The translations under genes and the position numbers were made by a program. The notes under the pieces are model-generated. The model was not told where the DNA came from and did no database searches. It saw only the letters and a list, made by a program, of their open reading frames with translations. Below, piece after piece: positions 52,900 through 62,323 of a stretch of DNA of 64,000 nucleotides. The DNA comes from Natronosalvus rutilus (GTDB lineage: Archaea; Halobacteriota; Halobacteria; Halobacteriales; Natrialbaceae), in the NCBI RefSeq assembly GCF_024204665.1, contig NZ_CP100355.1, positions 3,081,451-3,145,450 of the forward strand, given 5' to 3'. The first letter of the stretch is position 1. Every line of letters starts with the position of its first letter.

Positions 52900-54498
52900 A
52901 TGCCAGACCACAGCCGACGGACGTTCCTCCGGCACACCGGGCTGACGATCACCGCCGGAAGCACCCTCGCCGCAGTGAGTGGGACGGCTGGCGCCACGTC
53001 GTCGACGGCCGCCGATCCGAGCGACTGGCCCTCCCTCGGGGGAAGGCCGGGAAACAACGCGCGGGTCGCCTCGGGGATCAGCGATCCCGGGTCCCTCGAG
53101 GTCGCCTGGTCGTGTGACTGCGGCGGCCATATCGCGGTCGTCGACGAGACGGTTTACCTCCGAGCGGACGACGGCTCCGTACACGCCTACGAAGCCGCGG
53201 ACGGGTCACAGGTGTGGCAATCCGACGACCTCGGCGCCGATCGAACGCCGGCAGTTGCTGACGGAACCGTTTACGTCGGCGGCGAGGCACTCACCGCGGT
53301 CGACGCCGAGAACGGCGAGATTCGCTGGCGGCTCGACCTCGAGTACAGCGACGGGATTCGATCGCCGAAAGTCGCCGATGGGGTCGTGTTCGTCGTCGGT
53401 GACGGCGTCCTCTACGCGATCGACGCCTCGAGCGGCAAAGAGCTCTGGCAGTTCGATCCGGATGACGGAGGGCTACACGAATCACCGGTCCCGATCGACG
53501 ACGGCGCTGTATTCGTCGCGGACGAGACGCGCCTGTACGCCCGCGAGGCCAGCGACGGCGCCGAACGCTGGACGTTCGACCTCGAGGCCAACGACGACGA
53601 TGGACAGTTCAGCGCGGTCACGCCGGTCGTGGACTACGGCATCCTGGCCGCTGGCTACCACGGCGAGTCGGACGCTGGGATCTCCTACCACGACGTCGAA
53701 TCCGGGGGCCGAATCGCTCGCGTGGCCGGTCGAGCGCACAATCACCCACCCGTGATCGGCTCGGAACTCGTCTACACCGTCGACGGGACGAACAACGACA
53801 CCGCGACGGGCCACGACCTCGAGACGGGGGAGAAGGAGTGGGAACCGGACCCGTCCGGCGAAGGGACCAGTCCGTTCATCATCGACGAAGAGCACGTCTA
53901 CGCCGGTCTCGAAAGTGATTCAGAATCGACAGGCGAGGACGAGGGGTCCTGGATGCGCTTTTTCGCGTTCGATGCCTGGGACGGCTCCGTCGAGTGGGAG
54001 AGAGACACCACGGCGGTACTGCGTCCCCTCGCACTCGTCGACGAAACGCTCTACGTCGGGAGCGTCGACGGCGAGGTGCTGGCCGCGTTGCGACCCAACG
54101 GTGAGGACGAAGACGACGAGGGCGACAATGGCGAAGACGGAGACGACGAGTCCGACGGGGGAAGCGAGATCGACGACGATACCGACGACGAAGAGAACGA
54201 CTCCGATGGAAGTGGCGATACAGACGACGGTGGTTCCGAGAACGAATCGAGCGACATCAGCGAGGGCAACGAGAGCGACAGTACCGACAACTCGAGCGGT
54301 TCCGATGAGACGAACGAGACTAACGAGACCATCGGCTCCAACGACTCCAACGACTCTGGAAACGAATCCGCAACCGAAGACGGCGGATCGTCGGCCGACG
54401 AGACCCCCGGGTTCACCGGCATTGGCGCGCTCGCCGGCGGCGGACTCACCCTCGAGTGGCTGCGACGTCGCGTCGACGAAGACGAATCCGAGAAGTAA
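52900..54498 (+). CDS. Tat-exported PQQ-type beta-propeller protein with C-terminal anchor motif
   Basis: 532 residues. Tat signal (HSRRTFLRHTGLTITAGS), then repeated WD/PQQ-like blades (e.g. YLRADDGSVHAYEAADGSQV, LYAIDASSGKELWQFDPDD, LYAREASDGAERWTFDLE), then a low-complexity Glu/Asp/Ser/Asn tail with Asn-x-Ser/Thr sites, then PGFTGIGALAGGGLTLEW and Arg residues. The anchor resembles PGF-CTERM but its hydrophobic run is short. Function unknown; binding of PQQ itself is not shown. Confidence 0.85.
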   Translation: MPDHSRRTFLRHTGLTITAGSTLAAVSGTAGATSSTAADPSDWPSLGGRPGNNARVASGISDPGSLEVAWSCDCGGHIAVVDETVYLRADDGSVHAYEAADGSQVWQSDDLGADRTPAVADGTVYVGGEALTAVDAENGEIRWRLDLEYSDGIRSPKVADGVVFVVGDGVLYAIDASSGKELWQFDPDDGGLHESPVPIDDGAVFVADETRLYAREASDGAERWTFDLEANDDDGQFSAVTPVVDYGILAAGYHGESDAGISYHDVESGGRIARVAGRAHNHPPVIGSELVYTVDGTNNDTATGHDLETGEKEWEPDPSGEGTSPFIIDEEHVYAGLESDSESTGEDEGSWMRFFAFDAWDGSVEWERDTTAVLRPLALVDETLYVGSVDGEVLAALRPNGEDEDDEGDNGEDGDDESDGGSEIDDDTDDEENDSDGSGDTDDGGSENESSDISEGNESDSTDNSSGSDETNETNETIGSNDSNDSGNESATEDGGSSADETPGFTGIGALAGGGLTLEWLRRRVDEDESEK

Positions 54499-54561
54499 CG
54501 ACTCGAGGCTGACGACGGCCACCACGACGCGAATCCGCCACAAAGCACGAAACGCACGACG

Positions 54562-54849
54562 TTATCGTGCGTACAGCGTCGACCCGACGAGGCCGGGTAG
54601 ATGAACGCTCGACTGCGGCGTAACCGCGAGATACGGTCGGTCGACCGGACCGAACACGTCGACGACTCGACCGACGGTTTCGAGGGAGTCGTTCAGGACC
54701 ATCGTGCCGATGGCGTTTCGTCCGCTATCGCCGCCAGTACCGCCGTTACCGTCCCCGCCGTCGTCGCCGTCCCCATCGCCCACAAGCTCAGCCCGCAACA
54801 CCGCGAGCCCCTGAGCCGTCCGGACGACCGTTCCAACCCGCCGCATCAT
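54562..54849 (-). CDS. gar1: H/ACA RNA-protein component Gar1
   Basis: 95 residues: [20 protein letters not shown], then a Gly/Asp-rich insert ([18 protein letters not shown]), then [30 protein letters not shown], the Gar1 beta-barrel core. Helps pseudouridylation guide complexes. Overlaps srp19 by 4 bases (ATGA), as in other haloarchaea. Confidence 0.88.
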   Translation of the reverse strand: MMRRVGTVVRTAQGLAVLRAELVGDGDGDDGGDGNGGTGGDSGRNAIGTMVLNDSLETVGRVVDVFGPVDRPYLAVTPQSSVHLPGLVGSTLYAR

Positions 54850-55127
54850 TCTCGTAACGCGACGACGTACGCCGCGACTGCCTGGACGAGGTCGTTCTTT
54901 GTCGAGTCCTCGGTTCCGCGGACGACGACCCGTCCCCGGGGCACCCAGTGCTCTCGCGAGTAGGCCTTGTCGCGTTCGACGGTCGCGTCGTAGCCAATCT
55001 GCTGGACCGCCTTCGCGATTTCCTCGACCGTCGGCTCTTCGACTGCCAGCTCGAGGGGTACGCGTCGCCCCTCGGCCCGCGTGCGGGTGGAATCCAGGTA
55101 CGCGGGCCAGATGACGTTCTCGACCAT
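54846..55127 (-). CDS. srp19: Signal recognition particle 19 kDa protein
   Basis: 93 residues: [27 protein letters not shown], the SRP19 RNA-binding start, then [29 protein letters not shown] and the VVVRG segment. Binds 7S RNA helices 6 and 8. Start ATG 55127; the frame upstream to 55274 is unsupported. Upstream of and coupled to gar1. Confidence 0.93.
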   Translation of the reverse strand: MVENVIWPAYLDSTRTRAEGRRVPLELAVEEPTVEEIAKAVQQIGYDATVERDKAYSREHWVPRGRVVVRGTEDSTKNDLVQAVAAYVVALRE

Positions 55128-55483
55128 GAGCCAACTCGGCGGGCCGGTGAGTAAACGCTTTTCAAAACGAGACGGGGCGCGCAGATGGGGTGGAATCGGT
55201 TCTCGAGCCGGTATGCGACGTGGAATCGGGACTCGAGTGCCGTCTCGTCTTGAACAACGTTTCGTGAAGATCAACCCTCGGTCGCTTGCGATGCGGTCGG
55301 TTGGGGATCTGCTCGCCGTGGTAGGAGACCGGGAGTTCGGTGACCCTACCTGGTCTGAAGTCCCGGTGTGCGGGGCAATAAGGCGATCATACAGAGAGAA
55401 GGTATTATCGAATCACTGGCCTGGTATCTTTTCACATTTTCAACTCGTCTCTAACAATATCTGGTGACGGTATCGGTGCGCCC

Positions 55484-56281
55484 ATGGGTAACACCATTAA
55501 ACGACGAACGGTACTGGTGGCGACCGGTGTGGCCATGGGTTCGCTGAGCGGGTGTCTCGGATCGCTACAGGACAGCGGGCAGGAGGGGTGCGTGCCGCCG
55601 GGGCAGTACGACTGTCCCAACGGCGAGTTGCTAGCGGTCCACGAGTTCGACGGCTGTTCGGTCGAGCAGGTCGAAGGTGACTGTGCGATTACCGTGGAAG
55701 TGACCGAATCCGAAGGCGAAGGAGAGGGAGACGACTGCGATGCGTACAGCTTCGAATGGACCGTCGACGACGACTGCGTCGTGTACGCCGTACGCGTCTA
55801 CGGCGGCAACGATTGTGAGGATTACGACTACGGCGACGGTGAGACCGAGGGGCTCATCGAGACGGATCTCGAAGCGGGCCAGAGCGGACAGCAAGCTGGG
55901 ATGTCAAATATTCGGTTCTGTGGTGAACTCGAGGAGATCGACGGTGTCGACGGTGGCGACGATGGGGACGACGGAGACGGTGACGATAGCGATGATGGCG
56001 ACGGCAGTGACGGAGATGGCGGAGATGGAGACGACGGAGATGGCGGAGATGGTGACAACGGCGACGGCGGTAATGGTGATGACGGCGGTGACGGAGAAGA
56101 CGGCGGTAACGGCGATAACGGCGACGACGATGATGATAGTGGCAGCGGTGACGACGGCGAAGACAATGACGACGGCGACGATAGCGGCGACGACACTGAC
56201 GACCAGGACGGAAAATCGAAAAAGGAAAAACGAAAGGAAGAGGCCAAAGAGCAATCGAAAACGCAACAGAAATGTGAGTGA
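55484..56281 (+). CDS. Secreted lipoprotein with Cys-rich head and Asp/Gly repeat
   Basis: 265 residues. N-terminus KRRTVLVATGVAMGSLSGCLG has twin Arg and the lipobox LSGC. The head has many Cys (e.g. GCVPPGQYDCPNG, FDGCSVEQVEGDC, GGNDCEDYD) for disulfides. About 150-245 is an Asp/Gly repeat (GDGDDGDGGDGDNGDGG) and the end is Lys/Glu-rich (KSKKEKRKEEAKEQSK). Function unknown; the repeat is prone to expansion. Confidence 0.75.
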   Translation: MGNTIKRRTVLVATGVAMGSLSGCLGSLQDSGQEGCVPPGQYDCPNGELLAVHEFDGCSVEQVEGDCAITVEVTESEGEGEGDDCDAYSFEWTVDDDCVVYAVRVYGGNDCEDYDYGDGETEGLIETDLEAGQSGQQAGMSNIRFCGELEEIDGVDGGDDGDDGDGDDSDDGDGSDGDGGDGDDGDGGDGDNGDGGNGDDGGDGEDGGNGDNGDDDDDSGSGDDGEDNDDGDDSGDDTDDQDGKSKKEKRKEEAKEQSKTQQKCE

Positions 56282-56497
56282 ACGCGAGGACTAATCGACA
56301 CACCGGGGCGGACGAATCAGTCTCACGTCCGTTCTCGGCTTTTGTTCGATCCGACTGGCGTTCCCTCGAGTACCTCAAGTTCTGGCCACCGCCGACTCGA
56401 GCGTGACTGCAGACTCGTCGAACAGACGGCGAACAATGAAACACGTCGCCAAAAGAATACCGGGTAAATTCGTACCAGACCTGTCAGGTCCGGAGCG

Positions 56498-57745
56498 CTA
56501 CAGTCGACGGAGTCCGAGCAGACCCGCGATAGCGGCGAGTGCGACGGGGACGCCGAAGCCGGGAATCGAATCCTCGTCGTCGGATTCGTTTGCGTCCTGG
56601 ACCGTGCCCTCGTTTTCACCCTGGTCCTCGTCTTCCATCTCGCTCTCACTGTCGTTCGCGTTGCTTTTGTTCCCACTGTCGGCGTCTTCTTCGTCAGCGT
56701 TTTCATCGTCAGAGGCACTCGTCTGCAAGTCGGCCAGTGACTCCTCGTAGGACTCGTCGGCCGCCTCGAGGTCCGCTTCGACCTCGCCGTAGGCGTCGGC
56801 GTGAACGGTGGCGAAGATGTCCTCGATGGCGAAGACGACGTTCGGTGCGGGCTGGCTCATCGCGTTCGCGTCGACGCCGAAGTGCTGATCTTCCTGCATC
56901 GCCGTCGTCTCGCCGACCGCGTCGGAGACGGGCGGTTCGTCGTAGGCGTCGTCGCCGTAGAGGATCCACTCGGGGTCCTCGTCGATAATCGTCTCGTCGC
57001 TGATGATGCCCCAGCCCTCGATACCAGCATTCGCGGCCACGTTTTCGACGCCGGCAGTCGTCAGAATCTCGTGCTGGAACGTTCCGGTTCCGGTGGTGTA
57101 GACCTCGCCGTCCATCGCGTAGAGGGCCGATGGGCGCGGCTCGTCCGCGAGTGCGCCCTCGATGATCGAGAGGCGCTCGTCCATCCACTCGAGCGTGACG
57201 TCGCTGCTGTCGCAGGCGCCGGTGAGCTGCCCGGTGATTTCGACCGCCGAGCGCACGTCATCGACAGAACTCGAGGAATCGAACACGTAGACGTCGATGC
57301 CGGCGTCTCGAAGCTGATTCAACTTGTCCTCCTCGAACGTGACGACGTTCGCCGCGAGCACGACGTCAGGTTCGAGCGCGATGATCTCCTCGACGACCGG
57401 TGTCACGCCGTCGTCGGCGGTGATGTCGGTCTTGCCCTCGGTTTCGAGACCCTCGGTGTACGGACCCATCGGCATACCCTCGAGTCGGTCCTCGGCCCCG
57501 ACGCTGTACACCAGTTGCGCGTCGCTCGGGTAGAGCGCGACGATCGATTCGGGCGGTTCCTCGAGCGTCAACTGTTCGCCTGTCGCGTCCTCGAGTTCGA
57601 TCGGGTACTCGCACGTGGAGTCGGCCTGGGCCGGAGTCTGGACCCCGCTCGAAGCCGCTGGTGCAGCGCCCCCGGCAGCCAGCGCAGGACCGGCGCTCGC
57701 GGTGAGCGCGAGTATCGCGATCGTCACGATGAGTAGTCGTCGCAT
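56498..57745 (-). CDS. btuF: Periplasmic-binding BtuF-like substrate-binding protein, PGF-CTERM anchored
   Basis: 415 residues: signal peptide, class III binding fold of the BtuF/FepB type (ESIVALYPSDAQLVYSVGAE, EEIIALEPDVVLAANVVTFE, ITGQLTGACDSSDVTLEWMD), then an Asp/Glu/Asn-rich linker and the C-terminal PGFGVPVALAAIAGLLGLRR, the canonical PGF-CTERM surface anchor. It diverges from btuCD across a symmetric TATA element. Corrinoid is the likeliest cargo. Confidence 0.85.
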   Translation of the reverse strand: MRRLLIVTIAILALTASAGPALAAGGAAPAASSGVQTPAQADSTCEYPIELEDATGEQLTLEEPPESIVALYPSDAQLVYSVGAEDRLEGMPMGPYTEGLETEGKTDITADDGVTPVVEEIIALEPDVVLAANVVTFEEDKLNQLRDAGIDVYVFDSSSSVDDVRSAVEITGQLTGACDSSDVTLEWMDERLSIIEGALADEPRPSALYAMDGEVYTTGTGTFQHEILTTAGVENVAANAGIEGWGIISDETIIDEDPEWILYGDDAYDEPPVSDAVGETTAMQEDQHFGVDANAMSQPAPNVVFAIEDIFATVHADAYGEVEADLEAADESYEESLADLQTSASDDENADEEDADSGNKSNANDSESEMEDEDQGENEGTVQDANESDDEDSIPGFGVPVALAAIAGLLGLRRL

Positions 57746-57770
57746 CGCCCGATGATCGACGGCTATCCAA

Positions 57771-57780
57771 TAAATATTTA
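57771..57780. promoter_or_regulatory. Bidirectional palindromic TATA, btuF/btuC
   Basis: TAAATATTTA is a perfect 10-base palindrome, 26-35 bases from the btuF start (57745) and 25-34 from the btuC GTG (57805). The element can serve both divergent, leaderless genes. Confidence 0.6.
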
Positions 57781-57786
57781 CCTAAA

Positions 57787-57800
57787 GCAAGCGAGCTTGC
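57787..57800. promoter_or_regulatory. GCAAG-CGAG-CTTGC inverted repeat
   Basis: Perfect 5-base arms between the shared TATA and the btuC start (GTG at 57805). An operator for a corrinoid or metal regulator is the simplest reading; a riboswitch is not seen. Confidence 0.5.
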
Positions 57801-57804
57801 CAAC

Positions 57805-58896
57805 GTGAAGCGATCCGGGCTCTCGTGGTCGATCGGGCTGGCGATACTGCTCGTTCTCGTGATGATCGGGAGCGCCGCCCTCGGACCAGTCCGGATCGAC
57901 CCGTTCGTCGTCACGAAAGCGATGCTCAACGTGCTCGTCGTCCCTGCGGGCCTCGAGTGGACCGCGACGGCGGTTCCGCTGCTCGAGCGGTCGATCCCCC
58001 GGCCTGGATTCACCTACGCCTCCGTCTTCGGGTTCGACGTTCCCGCAACCCACCAGACGATCGTCGGCGACGTCCGACTGCCGCGGATCGCGCTGGCGGC
58101 CACGGTCGGCTTCGGCCTGGCCGCCGCCGGGACGGTGATGCAGGGCTTCTTCAGGAACCCGCTGGCCGACCCTTCCATCATCGGCGTCTCGACCGGCGCG
58201 GCCGCCGGCGCCGTCGCCGCCATCGCGTACCCAGCGCTGGTTCCCCTGACGAGCCTGCACCTCTCCGCGTTCGTCGGGGCCATCGCCACCGCGATGCTCG
58301 TCTACGCCATCGCGACCGAGGGTGGACGCACCCCCGTTGCGACTCTCCTGCTCGCCGGCGTCGCCGTCCAGGCGTTCCTGGGCGCGCTCATCTCCTACAT
58401 GCTCGTCCACAGCGGGGACAGCCTCCGGGCGGCCGTCGTCTGGATGATGGGTCACCTCGGCGGGAGCAACTGGGGCGACGTCGGCTTCGCCCTCCCCGTT
58501 GCCCTCGTCGGCGTCGGCGTCCTCGGCGCCTATACCCGCGAAATGAACGTCCTCCTGCTCGGCGAGGAGGACGCCCACCACCTCGGCGTCGACGTCGAGC
58601 GGACCAAACTCCTCTTGCTCGTGATCGCCTCCGTCGTCACCGCTGCGGGCGTCGCCGTCGCTGGCGTCATCGGCTTCGTCGGTCTCGTCGTCCCACACGT
58701 CCTGCGCTTGCTCGTCGGCCCCGACCACCGAATCTTGCTCCCGACGAGCGCGCTCGCCGGCGCGTCGTTTCTGGTCGTGACGGATACCCTCGCTCGAGCC
58801 GGCCCCGCGGAGGTTCCAGTCGGAATCGTCACGGCGGCCCTCGGTGCGCCATTCTTCCTCTTTCTGCTCGTTCGACGGGAGGTGCACTCGCTGTGA
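57805..58896 (+). CDS. btuC: BtuC-like FecCD permease
   Basis: 363 residues, GTG start. FecCD-family permease with about ten hydrophobic segments and LAATVGFGLAAAGTVMQGFFRNPLADPS, VAGVIGFVGLVVPHVLRLLVG, typical of BtuC/FhuB. Overlaps btuD by 4 bases (GTGA). Substrate probably vitamin B12-type corrinoids or iron chelates; corrinoid is favoured by the neighbouring BtuF and BtuD. Confidence 0.87.
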   Translation: MKRSGLSWSIGLAILLVLVMIGSAALGPVRIDPFVVTKAMLNVLVVPAGLEWTATAVPLLERSIPRPGFTYASVFGFDVPATHQTIVGDVRLPRIALAATVGFGLAAAGTVMQGFFRNPLADPSIIGVSTGAAAGAVAAIAYPALVPLTSLHLSAFVGAIATAMLVYAIATEGGRTPVATLLLAGVAVQAFLGALISYMLVHSGDSLRAAVVWMMGHLGGSNWGDVGFALPVALVGVGVLGAYTREMNVLLLGEEDAHHLGVDVERTKLLLLVIASVVTAAGVAVAGVIGFVGLVVPHVLRLLVGPDHRILLPTSALAGASFLVVTDTLARAGPAEVPVGIVTAALGAPFFLFLLVRREVHSL

Positions 58897-60251
58897 CCGA
58901 CGCTCCTGCTCGACCGCTCGTGGAAATCGAGGATCTCGAGGTCGCCTACGGAACTCTTGAGATCCTCGAGGCCGTTTCGCTCGAGGTCGACCGCGGCGAG
59001 TTCGTCGGCCTCGTCGGTCCGAACGGCGCCGGGAAGACCACCCTCCTGCGGGCGCTCAGCGGCGCGATCACGCCCGCGGGCGGCGACGTCCGGATCGATG
59101 GCGAGGACGTCGTGACGCTCGCCTCCCGCGAGGCGAGTCGACTCGTGGGCGTCGTCCCCCAGAACACCTCGCTGTCGTTCGCCTTCGACGTCCGAGCCGT
59201 CGTCGAGATGGGGCGATACCCCCATCGTTCGCGGTTCTCTCCGCCCGCAGAGGAGGATCGGCAGCAGGTCGACCGGGCGCTCGAGCGGACGCGAACGGCC
59301 CGGTTCGCGGATCGGCCGATCGACGCGGTCAGCGGTGGCGAGCGTCAGCGAGTGCTCATCGCGCGGGCGCTCGCCCAGGACACGCCGCTGCTGTTGCTGG
59401 ACGAGCCGACGGCGAGCCTGGATGTGAACCATCAGGTCGAGACGCTCGAGCTGGCCCGCGAGCTGTCCGCGGACGGGCGGGCCGTCGTCGCGGCGATTCA
59501 CGACCTCGACCTGGCGGCGCGCTACTGCGACCGACTGGTCGTCCTCGCGGGCGGTACGGTCCAGGCCGACGGTCCACCGGGCGAGGTGCTGACGGCCGAC
59601 GTGCTCGAGTCGGCCTTCGACGCGAACGCGACGGTCACCCGACACCCGGTGACCGGGGCGGCGAGCGTGACGGCGTTTCCGCGCTCGGAGTCGGGGGATC
59701 GCGGTACTGTGGACGACCAGGAGATCGAATCGACGACTCCGACGAGGCTCGAGGGGCGGCGCGTTCACGTCGTGGGCACAGGAGAAACCGCCGCCGACGT
59801 GATAGCACGGTTCGAGCGAGCGGGCGCCGAGGTGACGTCCGGTCCCGCACCGGCCGGTGGAGTCGTCGACCAGCGTGCGGTCGACCGCGGCCTCGAGTGC
59901 GTGCGAACCGAACCGTTCGCGCCGGTCTCGGCCGCAGCTCGGAAACGCGTGGGCGAACTCGTCGGCCGCGCCGACGCGACGGTGCTCGCCGACTTCGAAC
60001 TCGCACCTGGAACGCAACTCCTGATCGAGGCGCTCGAGGCGGCGCCGTCGCTAGTCGCCCTCGAAACCCGGCCGCTCGACGACCGAAACTTCGTCGGCGA
60101 GGCGGGGACGGACCGATACCGACGGGTCGAGGCAGGCGCACTCGAGGCGACCGAGGGCTCGGTGCTCGAGGTGACGGCGAGAGCCATCGCCGTCCGTGAT
60201 GCTGACGTTCGCGAAACCGCCTTCGACGACCCCTCGAGCGACGACGACTGA
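58893..60251 (+). CDS. btuD: BtuD-like ABC ATPase with ~190-residue C-terminal extension
   Basis: 452 residues; GTG start overlapping the btuC stop. Walker A LVGPNGAGKTTLL, signature SGGERQRVLIARAL, Walker B LLLLDEPTASLDVNH. A C-terminal domain from about 262 starts RRVHVVGTGETAADVIARFE and looks Rossmann-like. Usual BtuD are near 250 residues. The extension may sense a nucleotide or corrinoid precursor. Confidence 0.87.
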   Translation: MTDAPARPLVEIEDLEVAYGTLEILEAVSLEVDRGEFVGLVGPNGAGKTTLLRALSGAITPAGGDVRIDGEDVVTLASREASRLVGVVPQNTSLSFAFDVRAVVEMGRYPHRSRFSPPAEEDRQQVDRALERTRTARFADRPIDAVSGGERQRVLIARALAQDTPLLLLDEPTASLDVNHQVETLELARELSADGRAVVAAIHDLDLAARYCDRLVVLAGGTVQADGPPGEVLTADVLESAFDANATVTRHPVTGAASVTAFPRSESGDRGTVDDQEIESTTPTRLEGRRVHVVGTGETAADVIARFERAGAEVTSGPAPAGGVVDQRAVDRGLECVRTEPFAPVSAAARKRVGELVGRADATVLADFELAPGTQLLIEALEAAPSLVALETRPLDDRNFVGEAGTDRYRRVEAGALEATEGSVLEVTARAIAVRDADVRETAFDDPSSDDD

Positions 60252-60309
60252 ACCCGCTCCCGGGACGGACTGGACGGTTTTTTACCCCTCCGCCACCGAG
60301 TGCTCGCCA

Positions 60310-62181
60310 ATGACCGCGGATTACGACTACGAGGCGCTCGGTCTCGTCGCCGGACTCGAGATTCACCAGCAACTCGACACGGCGACGAAACTGTTCTGTG
60401 CGTGTCCGACTGATCTTCGCGAACCCGACGAGTCGGCCCGTCGGTTCACCCGCTACCTCCACCCGACGCGGAGCGAACTGGGCGAACTCGACGAGGCCGC
60501 CCTCGAGGAGAGCCGGGTCGAACGGGAGTTCACCTATCTGGCTTACGACAGCACCTGCCTCGTCGAAGAGGACGACGAACCACCCCACCGACTCGACGAG
60601 GAGGCTCTCGAGACGGCCCTCGAGGTCGCCCAGTTGATGGACATGATGCCGGTCGACCAGGCGAACGTGATGCGCAAGATCGTCGTCGACGGCTCGAACA
60701 CCTCGGGCTTCCAGCGCTCGACGCTGGTCGCCACCGGCGGGGCCATCGAGACGAGCGCGGGCGACGTCGGCATCGAGGACATGATGCTCGAGGAAGAGAG
60801 CGCCCAGCGCATCGAGGAGACCGACGACGGCGTGACCTACAGCCTCGACCGCCTCGGCATCCCGCTGGTCGAAATCGGCACCGCGCCCGACGTTCGAACG
60901 CCCGAACAGGCCCAAGAAGCCGCCGAGCGCATCGGCATGCTGTTGCGATCGACCGGAAAGGTCAAGCGCGGCCTGGGAACCATCCGCCAGGACGTCAACG
61001 TCTCCATCGCCGACGGCGCTCGCGTCGAGATCAAGGGCGTCCAGAGCCTCGACGACATCGCCGACATCGTCCGTACCGAGGTCGGTCGCCAGGCCGAACT
61101 GGTTTCGATCCGCGACAAACTCGAGGCCTGCGAGGCGGCCGTCCACGAACCCCGGGACGTCTCCGGCGTCTTCGAGGGTACTGACAGCGGGGTCGTCGCG
61201 AGCGCGCTGAACGACGGCGGGTCGGTCTTCGGCGTCCGCCTCGAGGGCTTCGACGGCCTCGTCGGTCGCGAGATCGCGCCCGACCGCCGCCTCGGCACCG
61301 AGTTCTCCGACCACGCGAAGCGCCACGGTGCGGGCGGCATCTTCCACACCGACGAACTGCCGGCCTACGGCGTCACCGACGACGAGGTGATGGCGCTTCG
61401 CGAGGCAGTGGGAGCGACCGACGAGGACGCCGTCGCCATCGTCGCCGCCGCGACCGACGTCGCCGAATCCTCGATCGAGGCCGTTGCCGACCGCGCGCGG
61501 ACGGCCCTCGAGGGCGTTCCGGAGGAGACCCGCGGTGCGAACCAGGACGGGTCGACACGTTACCTCCGCCCGCTCCCGGGTGCGGCCAGGATGTACCCCG
61601 AGACGGACGTGCCCCCGGTCGAACCCGATCCGAGCGAGGTTCCCGAACCGGAACTCCTGACCGACAAGGTCGAGCGCTACCAGGCCGAGTACGACCTCGA
61701 TGCCGGCCTGGCCGAACAGGTCGCCTACGGCACCCACATGCCGCTGTTCGAGCGCGTCGTCGGAGACGGGATCGATCCCACCTTCGCCGCGACGACGCTC
61801 GAGTCGACGCTCACGGAACTACGCCGAGACGACGTGCCGGTCGAGAACCTCACCGAGGGCCACCTCGAGACCGTCTTCACGATGGCCGAGGACGGCGACC
61901 TGGCGCGAGAGGGCGTGCCTGATCTCCTTGCGGCGCTCGCGGACGAGCCCGACCAGGACCCGCGAACGGTCGCCGAGGAGGCCGGACTCGGATCCGCCGC
62001 CGAGGACGACGTGCGCGAGGCCGTCCTCGAGGTCGTCGAGCGAAACGCTGATCAGGTCGAGCGCGAGGGAATGCAGGCGTTCTCGGGGCTTATGGGCGAA
62101 TGTATGGGCGCCTTGCGTGGAAAGGCCGACGGCGACCTCGTGAGCCAGGTGTTGCGCGAGGAGATTCAGGAGCGGGCCTGA
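60310..62181 (+). CDS. gatE: Glu-tRNA(Gln) amidotransferase subunit E
   Basis: 623 residues, archaea-specific GatE that, with GatD, amidates Glu-tRNA(Gln). YDYEALGLVAGLEIHQQLDT, KLFCACPTDL, VKRGLGTIRQDVNVSI with GARVEIKGVQ, and the C-terminal GatB/YqeY-like helices. A GAD domain inserted about 290-400 (VVASALNDGG, GVTDDEVMAL) is characteristic. ATG 60310 with a T-rich TATA at about 60279 sets the start. Confidence 0.95.
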   Translation: MTADYDYEALGLVAGLEIHQQLDTATKLFCACPTDLREPDESARRFTRYLHPTRSELGELDEAALEESRVEREFTYLAYDSTCLVEEDDEPPHRLDEEALETALEVAQLMDMMPVDQANVMRKIVVDGSNTSGFQRSTLVATGGAIETSAGDVGIEDMMLEEESAQRIEETDDGVTYSLDRLGIPLVEIGTAPDVRTPEQAQEAAERIGMLLRSTGKVKRGLGTIRQDVNVSIADGARVEIKGVQSLDDIADIVRTEVGRQAELVSIRDKLEACEAAVHEPRDVSGVFEGTDSGVVASALNDGGSVFGVRLEGFDGLVGREIAPDRRLGTEFSDHAKRHGAGGIFHTDELPAYGVTDDEVMALREAVGATDEDAVAIVAAATDVAESSIEAVADRARTALEGVPEETRGANQDGSTRYLRPLPGAARMYPETDVPPVEPDPSEVPEPELLTDKVERYQAEYDLDAGLAEQVAYGTHMPLFERVVGDGIDPTFAATTLESTLTELRRDDVPVENLTEGHLETVFTMAEDGDLAREGVPDLLAALADEPDQDPRTVAEEAGLGSAAEDDVREAVLEVVERNADQVEREGMQAFSGLMGECMGALRGKADGDLVSQVLREEIQERA

Positions 62182-62323
62182 GTTCGAGACCCGTTTTCAC
62201 TCGAGATAGCCGTCGCGAGTCGGCCGTCACGAGTCGAAGTGGTGACTATTACTACACTTTTCGAAGCAGTTTGGTATAAAAACGATAGCGACTCCGCCGC
62301 GCCGTTCGAGCACCGCCCAGCCG
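62182..62323. other. Convergent intergenic region, nothing recognised
   Basis: 142 bases between gatE and lipoprotein stop. AT-rich GGTATAAAAACG near 62271 could be a terminator-like or promoter-like run; no gene. Confidence 0.35.

Noticed and set aside
55828-56444. Ser/Pro- and Arg-rich minus-strand frames opposite the lipoprotein repeat
   Set aside because: Complement of the Asp/Gly repeat gives such frames automatically; no domain.
57746-57804. Cobalamin riboswitch ahead of btuC
   Set aside because: The gap is 59 bases, too short, and the mRNA appears leaderless.
57825-58892. Open frame extending btuD upstream through btuC
   Set aside because: Arg-rich composition on an already coding strand; Walker A domain begins at the GTG 58893.
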